DNA of 23,984 bases from Flavobacterium psychrophilum (lineage in GTDB: Bacteria; Bacteroidota; Bacteroidia; Flavobacteriales; Flavobacteriaceae), in contig DZCQ01000032.1 of NCBI GenBank assembly GCA_022730285.1, forward strand, positions 1-23,984, written 5' to 3'. Shown here piece after piece: positions 22,803-23,984 of the stretch; position 1 is the first letter of the stretch; every line of letters begins with the position of its first letter. The translations under genes were made by a program, and so were the position numbers. The notes beneath the pieces were generated by a model, which saw nothing but the letters and a program-made list of their open reading frames with translations, was not told where the DNA came from and did not search any database.

Positions 22803-23984
22803 TTATTCCGTTTTAATGATTATTCCGTCTTTGCTAATTTTTAATTCTTTTATATCTTTATCGGATATAGTTGTATCATTTTTGATAGAAATTCCATCTT
22901 TGTTTATGGTAACATTTGGGGAATTTGAAAACACTTTGCTATCTACATTAATTTCGGTATCGCTATCAGGACAGTTTAAGCATTCTACCTTGTTTTGTGT
23001 AACCTTATAGTTATATGTTCCAGTGTCATAATGTAAGTCGAAAAAATCGTTATCGGAGTAATCGTATCGTTCAATGCTACTATCTACTTTAAATAAGGTT
23101 TTATTCGGCAAAAACAAGATGATTTCTACTTCTTGCTCTCTAAATTTATTTTTTAATTCGGTAATTAAATAATTGTCAAATATAATATTATTTCCATCTA
23201 TTTTAAAATGATATTGAATGTTTTTTGCTTTTTGTGTTGCTTCTTGAATAGATTTTCCACAAGATTCTTTTTCAATTTGTATGTATGGAAACCGCTCTTC
23301 TGTTTTTTCAATTTTTATACTCACTTCATTTGAATAGATTATTGGTACATTATTAGAATCTTGCATTATTTTAAATTCTACAGTATCTTCTATATTTTTT
23401 GCATACATATTATTGTGTGCAAATTTTATAAACAAGGTATCTTTTGGATTTGTGTGTATTTCAGTTTTTGATACCACACGACCATCATAAGCAAATGCAG
23501 TAGCTTGATTTATTCCAATAGAAATGCACAAGGCAATTGCTATGATCCAAATTGCAACAAGGGTATAATTGATGGTATTTCCTAACGATTTAAAACTTGG
23601 AGATAATAGTTTAAAACCTAACATTGTTAGAAATAAAAATGGAATTCCTACTGCAAAAAACATTAGCAATCCAAAAGACCAAATAGGATAATTGCTGAAA
23701 TTTCCAGATTCTACAAAGCTTTGCCACGGAAAATCTATAAAGATATTAGTGCCTAAGGTGAATATCCCTACTAGTAAAAACATGATTATAACTAAGCCAG
23801 TTAAAACTAATATTCCTCCAATTATTTTAGAAATCACTAGAAAAATTGTTTTTATAATATCCCCAATACTGCTCCCCATACCTCCAATATTCGTTTTTAT
23901 TTGGTTTCCAAATTTATCATAATCGGTAGATTTTATTTTGTTAGAAATGGCATCAAATTCGCTACGGACTTTTTTTTCGATATT
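22803..23984 (-). CDS. PspC-type envelope-stress membrane protein, 5' end outside the window
   Basis: The frame is open without a stop from the TAA/TTA end at 22803 to the right edge, giving 393 visible residues. An internal Met at 23879 is not the start, because the 35 codons before it (EKKVRSEFDAISNKIK, then YDKFGNQIKTNIGG) are protein-like. Visible are TM helices at about residues 44-66 (IIKTIFLVISKIIGGILVLTG and following), 68-82, 100-122 and 135-155. A soluble beta-rich domain of ~230 residues follows, with LFKVDSSIERYDYSDNDFFDLHY and VECLNCPDSD, and a short tail repeats the pattern I-x-KDGI-x-IK twice. From memory this is the C-terminal part of the ~550-residue PspC-domain proteins of Flavobacteriaceae. 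The PspC domain itself would lie beyond the window, so that name is inference. Confidence 0.85.
   Translation of the reverse strand, partial: NIEKKVRSEFDAISNKIKSTDYDKFGNQIKTNIGGMGSSIGDIIKTIFLVISKIIGGILVLTGLVIIMFLLVGIFTLGTNIFIDFPWQSFVESGNFSNYPIWSFGLLMFFAVGIPFLFLTMLGFKLLSPSFKSLGNTINYTLVAIWIIAIALCISIGINQATAFAYDGRVVSKTEIHTNPKDTLFIKFAHNNMYAKNIEDTVEFKIMQDSNNVPIIYSNEVSIKIEKTEERFPYIQIEKESCGKSIQEATQKAKNIQYHFKIDGNNIIFDNYLITELKNKFREQEVEIILFLPNKTLFKVDSSIERYDYSDNDFFDLHYDTGTYNYKVTQNKVECLNCPDSDTEINVDSKVFSNSPNVTINKDGISIKNDTTISDKDIKELKISKDGIIIKTE

Overview
The window looks like a chromosomal segment of a strongly AT-rich member of the Bacteroidota, most likely family Flavobacteriaceae. Three things support this. 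Many genes have a TAnnTTTG-type -7 promoter element a short distance upstream of their start. Several protein families are typical of the group: the CzcA-TolC fusion, the DUF2807 (GIN) protein next to a PspC-type protein, the FIS-less NtrC-like regulator, the degenerate DEAD-like protein and an alpha-oxoamine synthase. There are no phage, transposase, CRISPR, tRNA or rRNA signals. Most of the window is ordinary housekeeping and envelope gene content.

Layout. (1) 191-7570 (+): a metal-handling cluster. It has a small secreted His/Asp-rich protein, a CzcA-type RND pump fused to its own TolC-like outer-membrane channel, a CzcB-like lipoprotein adaptor, a VIT1/CCC1-family vacuolar-type Fe/Mn transporter, and, after a 14-bp inverted repeat, a DUF4395 membrane protein. 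(2) 7581-9942: a DUF6929-like protein (-) and a MATE exporter (+) diverge around a structured repeat element. (3) 10112-12778: a small acidic protein (+), the MeaB GTPase (-, TTG start) and an Fsr-type MFS transporter (+). (4) 12842-15683: a GlcD-like FAD oxidoreductase (+), a small domain protein (-) and purC (+), the last two sharing a divergent promoter region. (5) 15755-18021: a two-gene NatAB-like ABC exporter. (6) 18180-20273: an NtrC-type response regulator without a DNA-binding domain, a degenerate one-domain DEAD-like protein and a DUF2007 protein, closed by a strong bidirectional terminator. (7) 20357-23984 (all -): a serine-palmitoyltransferase-like enzyme, a DUF2807 protein and the C-terminal part of a PspC-type membrane protein that runs off the right edge.

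The main points for a second look are these. A two-copy, oppositely oriented intergenic element (8413-8499 and 18063-18126) has a conserved outer stem with a compensatory base change. The RND-TolC fusion still carries what looks like a signal peptide at the junction. A small secreted protein heads the metal-efflux operon. The meaB/fsr divergent region contains a TTG start overlapped by a mini-ORF stop and a -7 box abutting an annotated ATG. No intergenic stretch exceeds about 190 bases.
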